64,000 nucleotides of DNA from Tomocerus qinae. Lineage: Eukaryota > Arthropoda > Collembola > Entomobryomorpha > Tomoceridae. The stretch is taken from assembly GCA_020055645.1 (NCBI GenBank), contig CM034547.1, forward strand, positions 54,686,909 through 54,750,908, read 5' to 3'. The position numbers were made by a program, and so were the translations under genes. Below the pieces are notes generated by a model. That model saw nothing but the letters and a program-made list of their open reading frames with translations. It had not been told where the DNA came from and made no database searches. Shown in pieces: positions 42,901 through 57,900 of this stretch (position 1 is the stretch's first letter; the number at the start of each line of letters is the position of its first letter).

Positions 42901-45900
42901 TCAATTACTTATGAAGGATTTCTTAAGTTCAATCCATCAAATAAAGACCTATGAGACTATAACTAGATACACATGTCATTTATTTTTCATTTCATAAGAA
43001 TTTTCTTTGTGTAGGTGGAAAGAACGAAAATGAAACGAGCACAATCAGAGCTTAAAGTGGAGGGCGAGGCAATGGATTTGAGTTCCTCTTATCAAGAACA
43101 GTTCCAAGAAAAACATTCTGAAAAGCAGAAAAGGTAAGCTCACTAATTTTTAATCACATTTTCTAATGAAGATGGAAAGAAACTATAGAAATATTTAAGT
43201 TACGGGTAGTTCAAGCATAAAATTATTGCTATCTTACGATCGGAAACCTTTTTTCTTGTAAATTTAGATTCAAACATGAAGATAACTTGACAACGATGAG
43301 GATGGTTGAAGGAGGAGATGATGGGGACATCCTTATGGCAGAAAGCGTTGACGGAGCTGTAGGTGGTCTGAATGTAGGCAGATTTGATGGCAGTACTTTA
43401 ACTACTTCCATGTCTTCGTCAGAGAGCAAGCAAATGTCATCTTCGATGTCCAAATCCCAATCTTCGTCTACAATTGTCCAGCAACAGATGATTTCCGGAG
43501 AGGAGAGCTCATTAACTGAATCTGGAAGTGTGTCTCAAAGTCTTTCACAACAACAACTTCATTCTCAATCAGAAAATGTTACAAGTAGCTCGATGACTTC
43601 ATCCCAACAATTTGGATTAAATACTCAAAGCAAAGATAGCCAGATGTTGATGTCACGCACAGGCTTAGATTCAAATACAGCTATGATTGGTCAAGAAGGT
43701 TTAAGTAGTATATCTAATATGGGGGCTGATACTTTGACTTCTACAACAACTGCACAAGGCCAGGCAGTACCACGTAAACGACTCCGTGGTGGAAAGCTGG
43801 AAAATGTGGAAGACTACTTATATCCAAATGGAGTAAATCAGGACAACATCACGTCAGGAGTGGTTTCTTCTGAAATTTCTATTCAACAATCCTCGCAAAG
43901 TGAAATGAAGAGCTCCAGTGAAAGTAAATTCAGCTCCACATCCCACTCATCGGAGACACAGCAAATAATATCGGGACAGACAGGGTCCACCAAGTCAATT
44001 ACTACTGTCCCTGGTGAAGGTCAACAAAAAAGAGTACCTGTTCGAACAGAGGTTACCACGAAGAGAGTTCTCAAAGGTGGAAAATTAGAAACAGTTCCCG
44101 GAGAGACTATTTACTACTATGATGACGAACCTAGTCTAACTACCGCTGATCAAATTTCTTCACATTCAACTTCAACTTATGAATCAAAGTCATCGGCCAT
44201 AGCTAGTGAAAGCAAGTCTCAAGCAACATCCATGTCAACTTCAAAAGTTATAAGACAGATTGGAGGAACTGAAATAGTGGACTCAACAGACGCGATGGGC
44301 GGAGGTGACACAATCGTATCATCAAATATCACAGGAGGTCCAGCTCCAGGACGAACGCCCGTTCGCTCTGAAGCTACATCTAAGAAAGTTCTTAAAGGAG
44401 GAAAGTTGGAAACTGTAGTTGGGGACACCATTTACTATTACGATGACGAACCTAGTCTAACCACTTCAGAACAACTTTCTTCGCATTCCACTTCGTATCA
44501 AAAATCATCGGCGGTTGCAAGTGAAACCAAATCTCAAATCGTGTCATCTTCAAAAGTCATTAGAGAGATTGGAGAAACTGATGCCATTGATTCAACCGGA
44601 GTAATTAACAAAGGTGACACAACAACATTATCCACTGGAAACATCAGAGGAGGAGGTCCGGGTCCTGATCCAGGACGGAAGGTTGTTCGTACTGAAGTTA
44701 CAACTAAGAAAGTCCTTAAAGGAGGAAAGCTGGAAACTATTGTTGGGGACACTATTTATTATTACGCTGACGAAACTAGTCCTAGCAATCAAACATCTGG
44801 ATTGAAAATTGACGAACGAAAGGGAAACGAACAATCTTCAAGAACTGCAAAACAGACCGGGCGATCCGATACAATAATTGATACTACGGATTCAACGAAC
44901 AAAGGAGTAAAGTCAACTGTTGCCAAAGTTTCAGGAGGACCTTCTGATGGAAGAGTTCCTACTCGTTCGGAAACGATTACCAAAAAAATTCTTCGAGGAG
45001 GAAAGATGGAAACCATCGTTGACACTATCTACTTTTACGATGATGAGCCTAGTAAAAGTAACTTGGTCAATATTTCTTCAATGGAAACTGCTGAATCTTC
45101 TCAAGTGAGTGGAAGTCAAAGCATATCTAAGTTTTCATCAACATCCACCTCATCGAAAAATGTTGAACAACGGACATCTGATAGCAGAATGGAGACAACT
45201 GTCACCACCGAAGGACTACAATCCAAAACTCCAGTTCTGTCTCCAAGTCGTGAAACCCGAAAACCAATAAGGACTGAAACCACCACTAAAACGGTTATCC
45301 GCGGAGGAAAAGTCGAAACTGTTCCTGGTGAGACAATCTATTACTACGATGACGATCTAAACGGGAACAAAGATGGTTCCTCCCTTTCAACTGTTGATAA
45401 AAGATCGTCAACAATGAGGGACAGTACCGATCTGACTTCTACTATATCCAGTTCACAAATTGGACAAAGAACCGATGTAATTAATATTTCTAAGCTGAGT
45501 CCAGATGGACGAAAACCTGTTCGAACAGAAACTACAACGAAAACGATTATCCGGGGAGGAAAAGTTGAAACTGTTCCTGGTGATACAATCTACTACTACG
45601 ATGACGAACCAAGCGTCAACAAAGATATATCTTCACTTTCCAGTGTTGACAAAAGATCATCATCAGTTAGGGAAAGCACCGACCAGACTTCTTTAATATC
45701 CAGATCACAAAATGGACAGAAAACAGATGTCATCAATGTTTCTAAGCTGAGTCCAGATGGAAGAAAACCTATTCGAACAGAAACCACAACGAGAACTGTT
45801 ATCCGGGGAGGTAAAGTCGAAACTGTCCCCGGTGAAACAATCTACTATTACGATGACGAAACAAGCGCCGATAAGGCTTCTCTTTCGCATGTTGACAAAA

Positions 45901-48900
45901 AATCTTCAGAAATAAGGGAAATTACCGATCAGACTTCTACAACATCCAGATCCCAAATTGGCAAAAAAACTGATGTAATCAATGTCTCTAAGCTAAGTCC
46001 AGATGGACGAAAACCCATACGAACAGAAACCACAACGAGAACCGTTATCCGGGGAGGTAAAGTTGAAACTGTTCCTGGCGAAACAATCTATTACTATGAT
46101 GACGAACCAAGCATGAACAAAGATTCACTTTCTAAAGTTGATAAAAAATCATCAACAGTTAGGGAAACTACCGATCAGACTTCTACGACATCTAGATCCC
46201 AAATTGGCCAGAAAACCGATGCAGTTAATGTTTCTAAGCTAAGCCCTGATGGACGAAAACCAATACGAACCGAAACTACAACGAGAACCGTTATTCGAGG
46301 AGGAAAAGTCGAAACTGTACCTGGTGAGCCAATCTACTATTATGATGACGAAACAAGCACCGACAAAGTTGCACTTTCGAGTGTTGACAAAAAATCGTCA
46401 ACAATAAGGGAAAGCACTGATCTAACTTCTACAACATCCAGATCGCAAGTTGGTCAGAAAACTGATGTAACCAATGTTTCTAAGCTAAGCCCCGATGGAC
46501 GAAAACCCATTCGAACTGAAACCACCACCAAAACGGTTATCCGGGGAGGAAAAGTCGAAACTGTACCTGGTGAGACAATCTACTATTACGATGACGAAAC
46601 AAACGCCGATAAGGTTGCACTTTCCAGCGTTGACAAGAAATCGTCAACAACAAGGGAAAGCACTGATCAAACTTCTACAACATCCAGATCGCAAGTTGGT
46701 CAGAAAACTGATATAATCAATGTTTCTAAGCTAAGTCCCGATGGACGAAAACCCATTCGAACAGAAACTACAACTAGAACGGTCATCCGAGGAGGAAAAG
46801 TCGAAACTGTACCTGGTGAGACAATCTATTATTACGATGACGAACCAACTGCGAACAAGGATTCGCTTTCAAAAGTTGATAAAAAATCATCAACAGTTAG
46901 GGAAACTACCGATCAGACTTCCACAACATCTAGATCGCAAGTTGGCAAAAAAACTGATGTAATTAATGTTTCCAAGTTAAGCCCTGACGGACGGAAACCC
47001 ACACGAACTGAAACTACCACCAAAACTGTCATCCGGGGAGGTAAAGTTGAAACTGTTCCTGGTGATACAATCTACTACTACGATGACGAACCAAATGTGA
47101 ACAAAGATGTAACCTCCCTTTCAACTGTCGACAAGAAATTTTCCACAACTGTCGACAAGAAAGAAAGTACTACTGCTCAATCTTCTACCGTATCCAGTAC
47201 ACAAATTGTACAGAAGAAGGATAGTAGAACTACAGATTCAAAGGTAACAACCCAAAAAGATGACACTACAAAAAAGGGAAAAATTAGAAAGGAAATCCAA
47301 ACTATGAAAACAATACTAAGAGGAGGAAAGCTAGAAAATGTACCTGGAGAAATTGAGGTTTACTATGAAGACGAACCCGATCAATTTGTATCTGGGACAA
47401 GCGTCGTATCTGGCACTCAAAAAGCTCAGGCTAGTCACACTTCACAGGTTACTAGTTCTGTAATGCAAAGCACAACCGACAAATTTGGAAAAACTGTTGT
47501 TTCTGGAGATTCTACAACTGCACAATCCGAATATGTCAGTCCCACCGTCACAATGGAGTATACAACTAAAAAGGTTCTTCGCGGGGGGAAATTAGAAACA
47601 ATACAAGGGGAACCCATTATTCGCAAAGAAGGAGGACATTCCACTACGACTACCAAAGTATTAAAACATTCCACCGACGATCAAACTTTGGACAAAAGAA
47701 CAGATTCGACGTTGAAACATTTAGAAACAACTCAGCTATTTGACAGACAGCCTCAAGATAACGTGGTCGATTCTTCCCCAAAATATGGAGCTTTCTACGG
47801 AAAAGATAAAGAGCCTGTATATGGAGAAAGGGCAGATATACATATAGAGAAGGATCATTTAAAGACAGAGGGAAAGTTTTACGGAGAAAGACGCTCAGAC
47901 TTCAAGGAAGTAGTTGGTGAAAGGCGAGACGTGATAAAGAGGGAAGATAATCTTCACTTGAGTACAGGGAAAATTGATACTGTAACTGTGCAGCAGAGAG
48001 ATTTCATTAACAAGAAAGGTGAAATGGTCGAGGGGAAGAAACCTGTTGACAGCTTGAATATCACTAAAGGGCAGGTTCACCCTCTTGATAGTACTTCGGA
48101 GAAAGTATCACCTGTTAAACAACCAGATAATTTGAAGCCCCAGCGATCAAAAGATGATAAAACACAACCAGAAGATAAAAATCGTACAACAACCACTGTT
48201 GGAAAGCTGACAACTGTAGCTGATATAAAATCAAGCCAGACAGACCATAAGACAAATGAAAGTTTAACTACCAAGAGCTCTAAAACAATTCAGTCAACAT
48301 CAGATATTAGAGAAGATAGCCGTTCTGAAGAAATCTCAAATATTACAACAGCTGTGGTTACAAATCGTCAAATCCAGGAGCAGCAACAAGGTACTAAGGT
48401 TCGCATCCGGGGTTCAAAATTGGAAACTGTAACTGGAGGAATGGTCCATCATGATGGTGACGTTCAAGGTATGACTATTGTTACTCAATCAAAAACATCA
48501 ATGGAGCAAACTGACGACCAGAGAAAAGCTCAAGCACAGCTGGAAGCATTGTCTACTGCAAAAACTGTTTATGGTGTCAATGTCGAATCCTCCCTTAAGG
48601 GCTCGAAAGTGAAGAAAATTCATGAGAGTGAAATCTCAAGAGGAATTGTTCGGTTGAGCGAGACCGGGTTGGAAACCACTGAAGATATTGAGAGATCAAT
48701 AACCGAAATAAAAACTACATCAGTAACTTCTGCAAACAAAGAGATAGTCGATATTGATGAAAAAATCCTCAGTACTACTCGATCATCTGATCGTCAAACA
48801 TTTACTATTCAAGAACTAACGGATTCTCAACTTCGAGCTCAGAAAACTTTAAGTGATGTTACAAATAGATCTTCAAAAACATCCATAACCGTAGGTGAAA

Positions 48901-51900
48901 AACACGACCATATAGATTCGAAGACAATGAAGCAATCCGTTCATAAAACTGGCCAGGCTATGATAGAAGACGTTTACGATGTCAAAACCACTTTTGAGAG
49001 CCGAGATAAAAATGATGTTCGCTCTATGGCTGTTCAAGATGAGAATTACACGACAACAACTTACCTTGAAAAACATGACGATAACAAAGTGCTTGATAAG
49101 ACTTATGTGGTTTACCCAAGACAAGCTCCAATACGTCATTTGGACAACTTGAAAATGGAAGGTGCCACAGATTACAGCAGCACGAGCAAATCAGCATACG
49201 ATGAAAAGACAAGCACACTAGAACGAGTTCATAGAAGAAATACTTTCACTAAAACAGAAGGCGACATGGATTTCCGAACTACAGCTAGTTCCGAGTTCAC
49301 CGAGAAAACTTCCGGCGAACGACCTAAATTACAGAGACAAAATACATGGACAAGACAAGAAGGGGATATGTACATGGAAACAACCTCAAGGGGCGAATTC
49401 AAAGAATATCCTATGACTAGGCAAGAGATCAAGCGCCATGAAAATAATTTAAAAGTTGAAGGTGACTTTTACGCACCCGACAAAACCCCAGTTCAGAAGG
49501 GACAGCGCGCAACTCCAATCAAACACGACGATAATTTAAAAACAGGAGAAGGAGATTTTTATAATCGTCCCCAGGAGAAAGCGCCACTTATTGGAGATCG
49601 TTTTGATGCGAAAAAGCCGAAAGATAACTTAAGCCCTGATGGAAAACTTTATATCCCTGATAAGTCCCAACCTGTTACAAAGGGTGAAAGGGCAGATGTA
49701 AAACGACCTCAAGATAATTTATACCCTGAAGGTAAGAAAGAATCAAACAAAGCATCATATTGCAATTTATTTTATTTTACTTATGAGTCACTAGTCACTA
49801 GAGAAGAGGTGAAACGAAACCAAAAATGGCAATTTCCGCCAATGAAGATTACAGTGCTTTAGAAAGATTTTAAAAAGTTGACGTAATAGAAAATAGAAAT
49901 GAGTCATTGGTTGAGGTTGAGCTAGATTATGGAATTTTAAATGTACTTGCCTACAGAATTACTAATATGAAACGAAAGCATAATCTGTGGTAAGTTGATA
50001 CCTATAACATGATCAAACATCACATAGTATTGTGTATTTAGATCATCTTATTGTATCCAATCCCAGATCCATGAATCATAGAATATTTTTACACAGTGAC
50101 CAACTGCTAGTAATTTATATAAGACACTACACCATTCACTTAAAAAGTAAGATGCATGTATTCGCTACAGTATATATGTGCATAAACCTATAGATTTTTT
50201 TTGTTTATTAATGCAATACAATCAGTGAAAAAAAGTTCTAATCACGAAAAGATAACAAACTGATTGTGATTACATTGTTTAAACTACGGGCCTTTTAATT
50301 GTAATCACCTTCAAGTCAAGTCAGCAGTAAATACTACATTTATTTTGTCATCGCATCATTTTGCATGTATTCTCAAATGAAGATGTAGTAATAGTAATAA
50401 CCTAAACGTCAAAATGTGCCATTTAGCTTTACTTGTTTGTACAGTCTTTTGTTGTCTCACCAATCAGTATATGTATGTACAGTATTACATCATGTATGGT
50501 ATTTGGTACACTACAACACAGCTATAGGAGAGATTAGATAGTAAATTAACCTTATCATTAAAGAGTTAATAAATATTATAATTATCTTTATGCATTTGAA
50601 GGGAATTTCTATGAGCGGCCCAAACAAACTGAGTGGATAAAGGGTGACAGAGCAGACACCATAGTACACAAGGATAACATACGACTAGAAGGAAAGTTCC
50701 AAGAGGTGACGACTTCAAGACAAGATTTCCAACAAGTTACTAAAGGAGAAAGATACGAAGTTAGGAAGCACGAAGATCATTTACGAATGGATGGAACTTT
50801 CACAGGAAAATCGAGCAATGTTGAGGACTATAAAACATTTACCACCGGCGAAAGGGCAGATGTACGAAAGCCAGTCGACAACTTGCATCCTGAAGGTATT
50901 TGTCTTGAAAATTACCCGTTATGTATACATTCATTCATAGAAGTATTTATAGACGAAAAATTGCATTGTATTTATTTGTAGGGTATTTGGTAAAACTTAT
51001 GTATACTTTCATATACAAAATTAATTGACTTCATAATTTAGAAACACCATGCACCAGTAGTTTATCAATAGCTTTTAGATTTCTAATATTTCTCAACTGC
51101 TCTTTTGTACGTACCATTCTTACCTTACAATTAATGGTATTTTCAACTCGGGAACACAAAAATAATAAATTTTTATGGGACTTGGTTCGGGTAGAATTCT
51201 AAGGCGTCCAACTGGTTACAACGGAAAGCATAGAATATTAATCAATAATATAATCTTTATCTACACAGATTATTACTTTTCATTGCATAAAAAGGATGCC
51301 TTGGGAAATCCTATTTGTGGTAGGCTACCCGTTATACCCAGTTCGCATGAAATGTAGACAATGAAACTTTTACCACTAAAAGTCCACAGTCTTATGTACC
51401 CATAACTGGAGTATTACATGCGGGCTCAGCTTAATTACCGAAAAAATTGCGTTGAAAGTATACACCCTTTCCCATAAGAATAACATTGAAATATCATTTT
51501 ATTAATTTCAAAATTGTATAAAACTGTTCGCACAAAATTTTTTGCGTGGTTCTTTTTTTGGCCGAAAGCCCCTAATGTGCACTATACATAAGCCAAAAAT
51601 TACATGCGGGGCTCTCTTTAGGTCAACTGATATTATTTTTCTTGCAAAACCGACTAGGTATAGCTACTTATCTCTATATGTATATCTTTATATAGCTTTA
51701 GCTTTATACCAAGGACAGTATAGGGGTACATGCCATCATTACTTTAGAAATCAGACTAATCAGAGTAACATTTTGTTAGAGAAAAGAATTATCTAGCAAT
51801 ATTAATTTCTGTATAATCGTATAAATTATAGGTGACTTCTACTCAAAACCGCGTGAAGAAGCTCCACATGGTGAAAGAGCTAGACCCGTAAAACAATCTG

Positions 51901-54900
51901 ATAATTTACACCCTGAAGGTTCGTTTTATGGTCGCCCAGAGCCCAAGTCTCCTGGTAAGGGAGAGCGGGCAGATGTAAAGAAACCAGTTGATAATTTACG
52001 TCCTGAGGGAGACTTTTACTCTAAACCCAAGGAAGAAGTACCTCATGGAGAGAGAGCAAAACCAGTTAAGCAAACGGATAATTTACACCCTGAAGGTACA
52101 TTTTACGGTCGACCTGAACAGAAAACTCCGGGTAAGGGAGAACGAGCAGATGTAAAGAAACCTGTCGATAATCTGCGTCCAGAGGGAGACTTTTACTCCA
52201 AGCCACGCGAAGATGCTCCACACGGACAGAGGGCTACCCCTGTTAAACAAGCCGACAATTTACACCCCGAAGGTACATTTTATGGTCGACCAGAACAGAA
52301 AACCCCGGGTAAGGGTGAAAGAGCTGATGTAAAGAAACCAGTTGATAACCTTCGGCCCGAAGGGGACTTTTACTCTAAGCCACGTGAAGAAGCCCCACAT
52401 GGGCAGAGGGCTACACCTGTTAAACAAGCGGATAACTTGCATCCTGAGGGTGCATTTTATGGTCGACCAGAGCAGAAAACTCCCGGTAAGGGAGAACGGG
52501 CGGATGTGAAGAAACCAGTTGATAATCTTCGCCCAGAGGGAGACTTTTATTCTAAACCTCGTGAAGATGCTCCACATGGACAGAGAGCAACACCTGTTAA
52601 ACAAGCTGACAATTTACATCCTGAAGGTGACTTCTATGGAAGACCTGAACAGAAAACTCCTGGCAAGGGAGAAAGAGCGGACGTAAAAAAACCAGTTGAT
52701 AACCTTCGTCCGGAAGGCGACTTTTACTCTAAACCCCGTGAAGAAGCACCACATGGGCAGAGGGCTACTCCTGTAAAACAAGCAGATAACCTACATCCCG
52801 AGGGTGCGTTTTATGGCAGACCCGAGCAAAAAACCCCTGGCAAGGGAGAAAGGGCGGACGTAAAGAAACCCGTTGACAACTTGCGACCAGAAGGTGACTT
52901 TTACTCCAAACCACGTGAAGAAGCCCCACATGGGCAGAGGGCTACACCTGTTAAACAAGCCGACAACCTTCATCCAGAGGGTACATTCTATGGTCGACCA
53001 GAGCAGAAAACACCCGGTAAAGGAGAGCGTGCAGATGTAAAGAAACCAGTTGATAATCTACGCCCAGAGGGAGACTTTTACTCTAAACCTCGAGAGGAAG
53101 CCCCACACGGCCAGAGGGCAACTCCTGTAAAACAAGCTGATAATTTACATCCGGAGGGTACATTTTATGGTCGGCCTGAACAGAAATCTCCAGGTAAAGG
53201 CGAAAGAGCTGATGTTAAGAAACCAGTTGATAATCTTCGTCCTGAAGGGGACTTTTACTCTAAACCGCGGGAAGAAGCACCGCATGGACAGAGGGCTACG
53301 CCTGTTAAACAAGCTGACAACTTACATCCAGAAGGTGCATTTTATGGCCGGCCTGAGCAAAAGTCTCCGGGGAAAGGAGAAAGAGCTGATGTTAAAAAAC
53401 CGGTTGATAATCTTCGTCCAGAAGGTGACTTTTACTCCAAACCTAAGGATGATATTCCAAGAGGTGAAAGGGCACAGCCTATTCACCAAACAGACAACTT
53501 ACGCCCTGAAGGTATGTTGCGAAATTAAATTAAAGAAATATTATTTATTACACATTTTATCTGTGAAGGATATTAAAATACTCCTTCGTGAAGTACTAGT
53601 TATTTTAGTATTTTATTTAAATTATCTTTTAATCTTACGGAGTAGATTTTGCATTCTAGGAAATCAGGTTTTAAATGATATTTTTAGTTCTAACAAGTGA
53701 ATCATTATTTCACCAGGCGAGTTTTATTCCAAACCACGAGAGGAAGCTCCACATGGTGAGAGAGCTCGTCCTGTAAAACAAGCAGATAATTTACACCCGG
53801 AGGGTACCTTTTACGGAAGGCCGGAACAAAAAACGCCGGGCAAAGGAGAAAGGGCTGACGTGAAGAAACCCGTAGATAATTTACGACCAGAGGGCGACTT
53901 TTACTCTAAACCAAGAGAGGAGGCTCCGCATGGTGAGAGGGCCAGACCGGTCAAACAATCGGACAATTTGCATCCTGAAGGAGACTTCTACGGCAGACCG
54001 GAACCCAAATCACCGGGCAAGGGAGAAAGGGCTGATGTGAAGAAACCCGTTGATAATCTTCGTCCAGAAGGTGACTTTTATTCAAAACCACGTGAAGATA
54101 TTCCAAGGGGTGAAAGGGCTCAACCTATTCATCAAACTGACAATTTGCGCCCAGAAGGTAAATATTTTACAATTGTCATGTTTTTTAAACATTGTACTTA
54201 AACGCCAGATTATGTGATCAGTATAGGTAATTGATTTATATATGACTAGTTCGGTAACTAATATTAAATCTAAGATCTTTTCACCAAGAATTCAAAATCA
54301 TTCTTACTTAATACTTTTTGGTTATTTAGGCGAATTCTATTCCCGACCTCGTGAAGAAGCTCCACACGGCGAAAGAGCCAGACCTGTGAAACAAGCTGAT
54401 AACTTGCATCCTGAGGGTGCATTTTATGGTCGACCAGAGCAGAAAACTCCCGGTAAGGGAGAACGGGCGGATGTGAAGAAACCTGTCGATAATCTACGTC
54501 CAGAGGGAGACTTTTACTCCAAGCCACGCGAAGATGCACCACACGGTGAAAGAGCTAGACCGGTGAAACAAGCAGATAATTTACATCCTGAAGGAGACTT
54601 TTACGGTAGACCAGAACCCAAATCACCGGGTAAGGGAGAGAGGGCTGATGTGAAGAAACCCGTTGATAATTTACGGCCTGAGGGTGATTTTTACTCAAAA
54701 CCCCGCGAAGATATTCCAAGGGGTGAAAGGGCTCAACCTATTCACCAAACTGACAATTTACGCCCTGAAGGTTTGTTAAATCATTTTATTACTTTTTTAA
54801 ATAAGCAGCTTAACTTTTTTATCATATAAACATCATTATTTGACAAAGCAGTGTAAGTTTTCCACCATTTCGCTCGTTTCAATAAGGCATAATAAATGAA

Positions 54901-57900
54901 GATGTCGATTATATATTAGTGCTTATATCAACTGGAAACGAGAAAACTGATTGCTTAAAATTAGTCTTTTCTCGTTTTCACTTCTCTTTTATAATAATCA
55001 GTTGAATAGTTGTACTCTGGATTTGTATCAAAAGCTATTTATAGCTAAATACATATTCTTATAACATTCTAAAACCTGCAAAGCTGTCCAAAGAAAATGA
55101 ATAGTCACCCAAATATGTTCACCATTGTCATTTAACATGTGACGTACGAGTCTATTCTTAGTTACTTCAGTGTATAGTTTTGTCTTGTCCCAAAAGGCTG
55201 TAAGATAATGTTGATTAAAAAATTTTACGGATTGTGTAGGAGAATTCTATTCCCGACCTCGTGAAGAAGCTCCACACGGCGAAAGAGCAAGACCTGTTAA
55301 GCAAGCCGATAACTTGCATCCTGAGGGTGCATTTTATGGTCGACCTGAACAGAAGTCACCCGGTAAGGGAGAAAGGGCAGATGTGAAGAAACCCGTTGAC
55401 AATTTACATCCGGAGGGAGACTTTTACACTAGACCCCGAGAGGAAGCTCCTCATGGTGAAAGGGCTAGACCGGTGAAACAGGCGGATAATCTGCATCCAG
55501 AGGGTGCATTTTATGGCAGACCTGAACAGAAATCTCCAGGCAAGGGAGAAAGGGCTGATGTGAAGAAACCAGTTGATAATTTACGTCCAGAAGGTGACTT
55601 TTACTCCAAACCTAGAGAAGATGTCCCGAGAGGTGAAAGAGCACAACCCATTCATCAAACAGATAATTTACGTCCTGAAGGTACCTTAATTTATTTAAAT
55701 TCATAATATAGTACCTATAAAATGCTCATCAAATTTCCAATCTGGGGCTAAATTAACCTTATCGAATATAACTATCTTTGTAAACAGTATCAGCTTTAAG
55801 CTTTCAAATTAGTGACTTACAAAGTAGGCCGTATTTAGTATTTTCGAATTTTCAATATGCATGTGTCTTAATATTTTGTCTGCTTAACAGGAGAGTTTTA
55901 CTCGCGACCACGTGAAGAAGCCCCGCATGGCCAGAGAGCAACACCTGTAAAACAAGCCGACAATTTGCATCCTGAGGGTGCGTTTTATGGTCGGCCTGAA
56001 CCAAAATCACCTGGTAAGGGAGAAAGGGCAGACATAAAAAAACCTGTTGACAATTTACGGCCAGAGGGAGACTTTTATTCGAAACCTCGTGATGATGTCC
56101 CAAGGGGTGAAAGAGCTCAACCTATACATCAAACAGACAATTTACGCCCCGAAGGTATTTTAACTAACATTTATAACATTGCAATTATTTCTACTAAATT
56201 ATGTGTATGGACCGCATGCTATTGTAAATTATAAGCATTAATTTGCCATATTATGAATTGCTCCCTTTTCATGTCTATTTCACTTGGTTCAGATTCAGAA
56301 AGTGAGTTTAATATACAATTATTAAAAAATTGGGAATCATTTGGAGTTATACTAGATTTTGTAATACATCTGATTTTAATTTCCTAATTGTTTTGCAGAA
56401 AATAGGGGTGTGCCGAATTTTCGGTTCGGTTACGGTATTCGGGATTTGGGCACAAAAATTAACGATTCGGTTCGGATCGGTATTCGGTCAATTTTCAAAA
56501 CAATCGGTACCGAATACCATTTCATAAAAATGCTGTCTAAGGCTTTGTGCACATGAATTATGTTTACCTGCCAATTTCCCATTTATATGGGTAGTATATA
56601 CTTGTAAGCCTTTAGCACACTGTACAAATGTAATCACCCCAAAGTCGTTTGCAAGAGAGTTATGGAATTTGACTATAGTGATAGAAATTGTGTTTTTTAA
56701 AAGATTTTAATTAGCACATGTTAGAATAACTTTGAATTTTGATAGCTTGAGAATCCATCAGCTTTAATAAATTAATTCAATTGTAATAAATTATATAGAA
56801 GATGTAATTATTCAGCACCGAATATTCGGTGGTTGATCACCGAACAAACCGAATATGAATTATTGGGGAAGAACGTGGATCAGCGATCCCTCAGGAGAAA
56901 TGATGCAATGAAAAATTAGATTTAACACTTAATTGTATTACGTTAATAGGTGAATTCTATTCGAGACCGCGTGAAGAAGCTCCACATGGAGAAAGAGCAA
57001 GACCTGTGAAACAAGCAGATAATTTGCATCCAGAGGGTGTATTTTACGGTCGACCTGAACAGAAAACTCCCGGTAAGGGAGAACGGGCAGATGTGAAGAA
57101 ACCTGTCGACAATCTGCGTCCAGAGGGTGATTTCTACTCCAGACCACGTGAAGATGCTCCTCATGGCGAAAGAGCGAGACCGGTGAAACAAGCAGATAAT
57201 TTACACCCTGAAGGAGACTTTTACGGTAGGCCAGAACCCAAATCACCGGGTAAAGGAGAGAGGGCTGATGTGAAGAAACCCGTTGATAATTTACGTCCTG
57301 AGGGTGATTTTTACTCAAAACCCCGCGAAGATATTCCAAGGGGTGAAAGGGCTCAACCGATTCACCAGACCGATAATTTGCGTCCAGAAGGTACGCAAAG
57401 GTTTTGTGTACATCTTAATTTTTTATATTTTGGTACAAATAACTTTGTTAAAATTTTATTAATACCATATTCAGTCTGATACAACGTATGTATGCGATTA
57501 GCCAGTCAAAACTTTATTTATTTTATTGAAGATGTAATTCACTCATTTTTTTAGGGGAATTTTACTCCCGGCCCCGTGAGGAAGCTCCGCACGGCGAGAG
57601 AGCTCGACCAGTTAAACAAGCGGATAACTTGCATCCGGAAGGTGCGTTCTACGGTCGACCAGAACAGAAATCTCCAGGTAAGGGAGAACGAGCAGATGTG
57701 AAGAGACCCGTTGATAATTTGCATCCAGAGGGCGACTTTTACACCAGGCCGCGTGAAGAGGCTCCTCATGGAGAAAGGGCTAGACCGGTGAAACAGGCAG
57801 ACAACTTACACCCCGAAGGAGCATTCTATGGTCGGCCTGAACAGAAGTCTCCAGGAAAAGGAGAACGTGCAGATGTAAAGAAACCTGTTGACAATTTACA

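Noticed and set aside
44219..49432. Many minus-strand and out-of-frame open reading frames over exon 4
   Set aside because: They repeat with the 246-base period and are mirror shadows of the tandem coding array.
49732..49862. Read-through of exon 4 giving a short alternative C-terminus
   Set aside because: The donor gaag-GTAAGA is strong and the added residues are not module-like. It is most simply intron.
56401..56860. Complete hAT element suggested by the aggggtgtgccgaatt start
   Set aside because: No matching inverted terminus or 8-bp target duplication was found before the next exon at 56950. At most it is a fragment.
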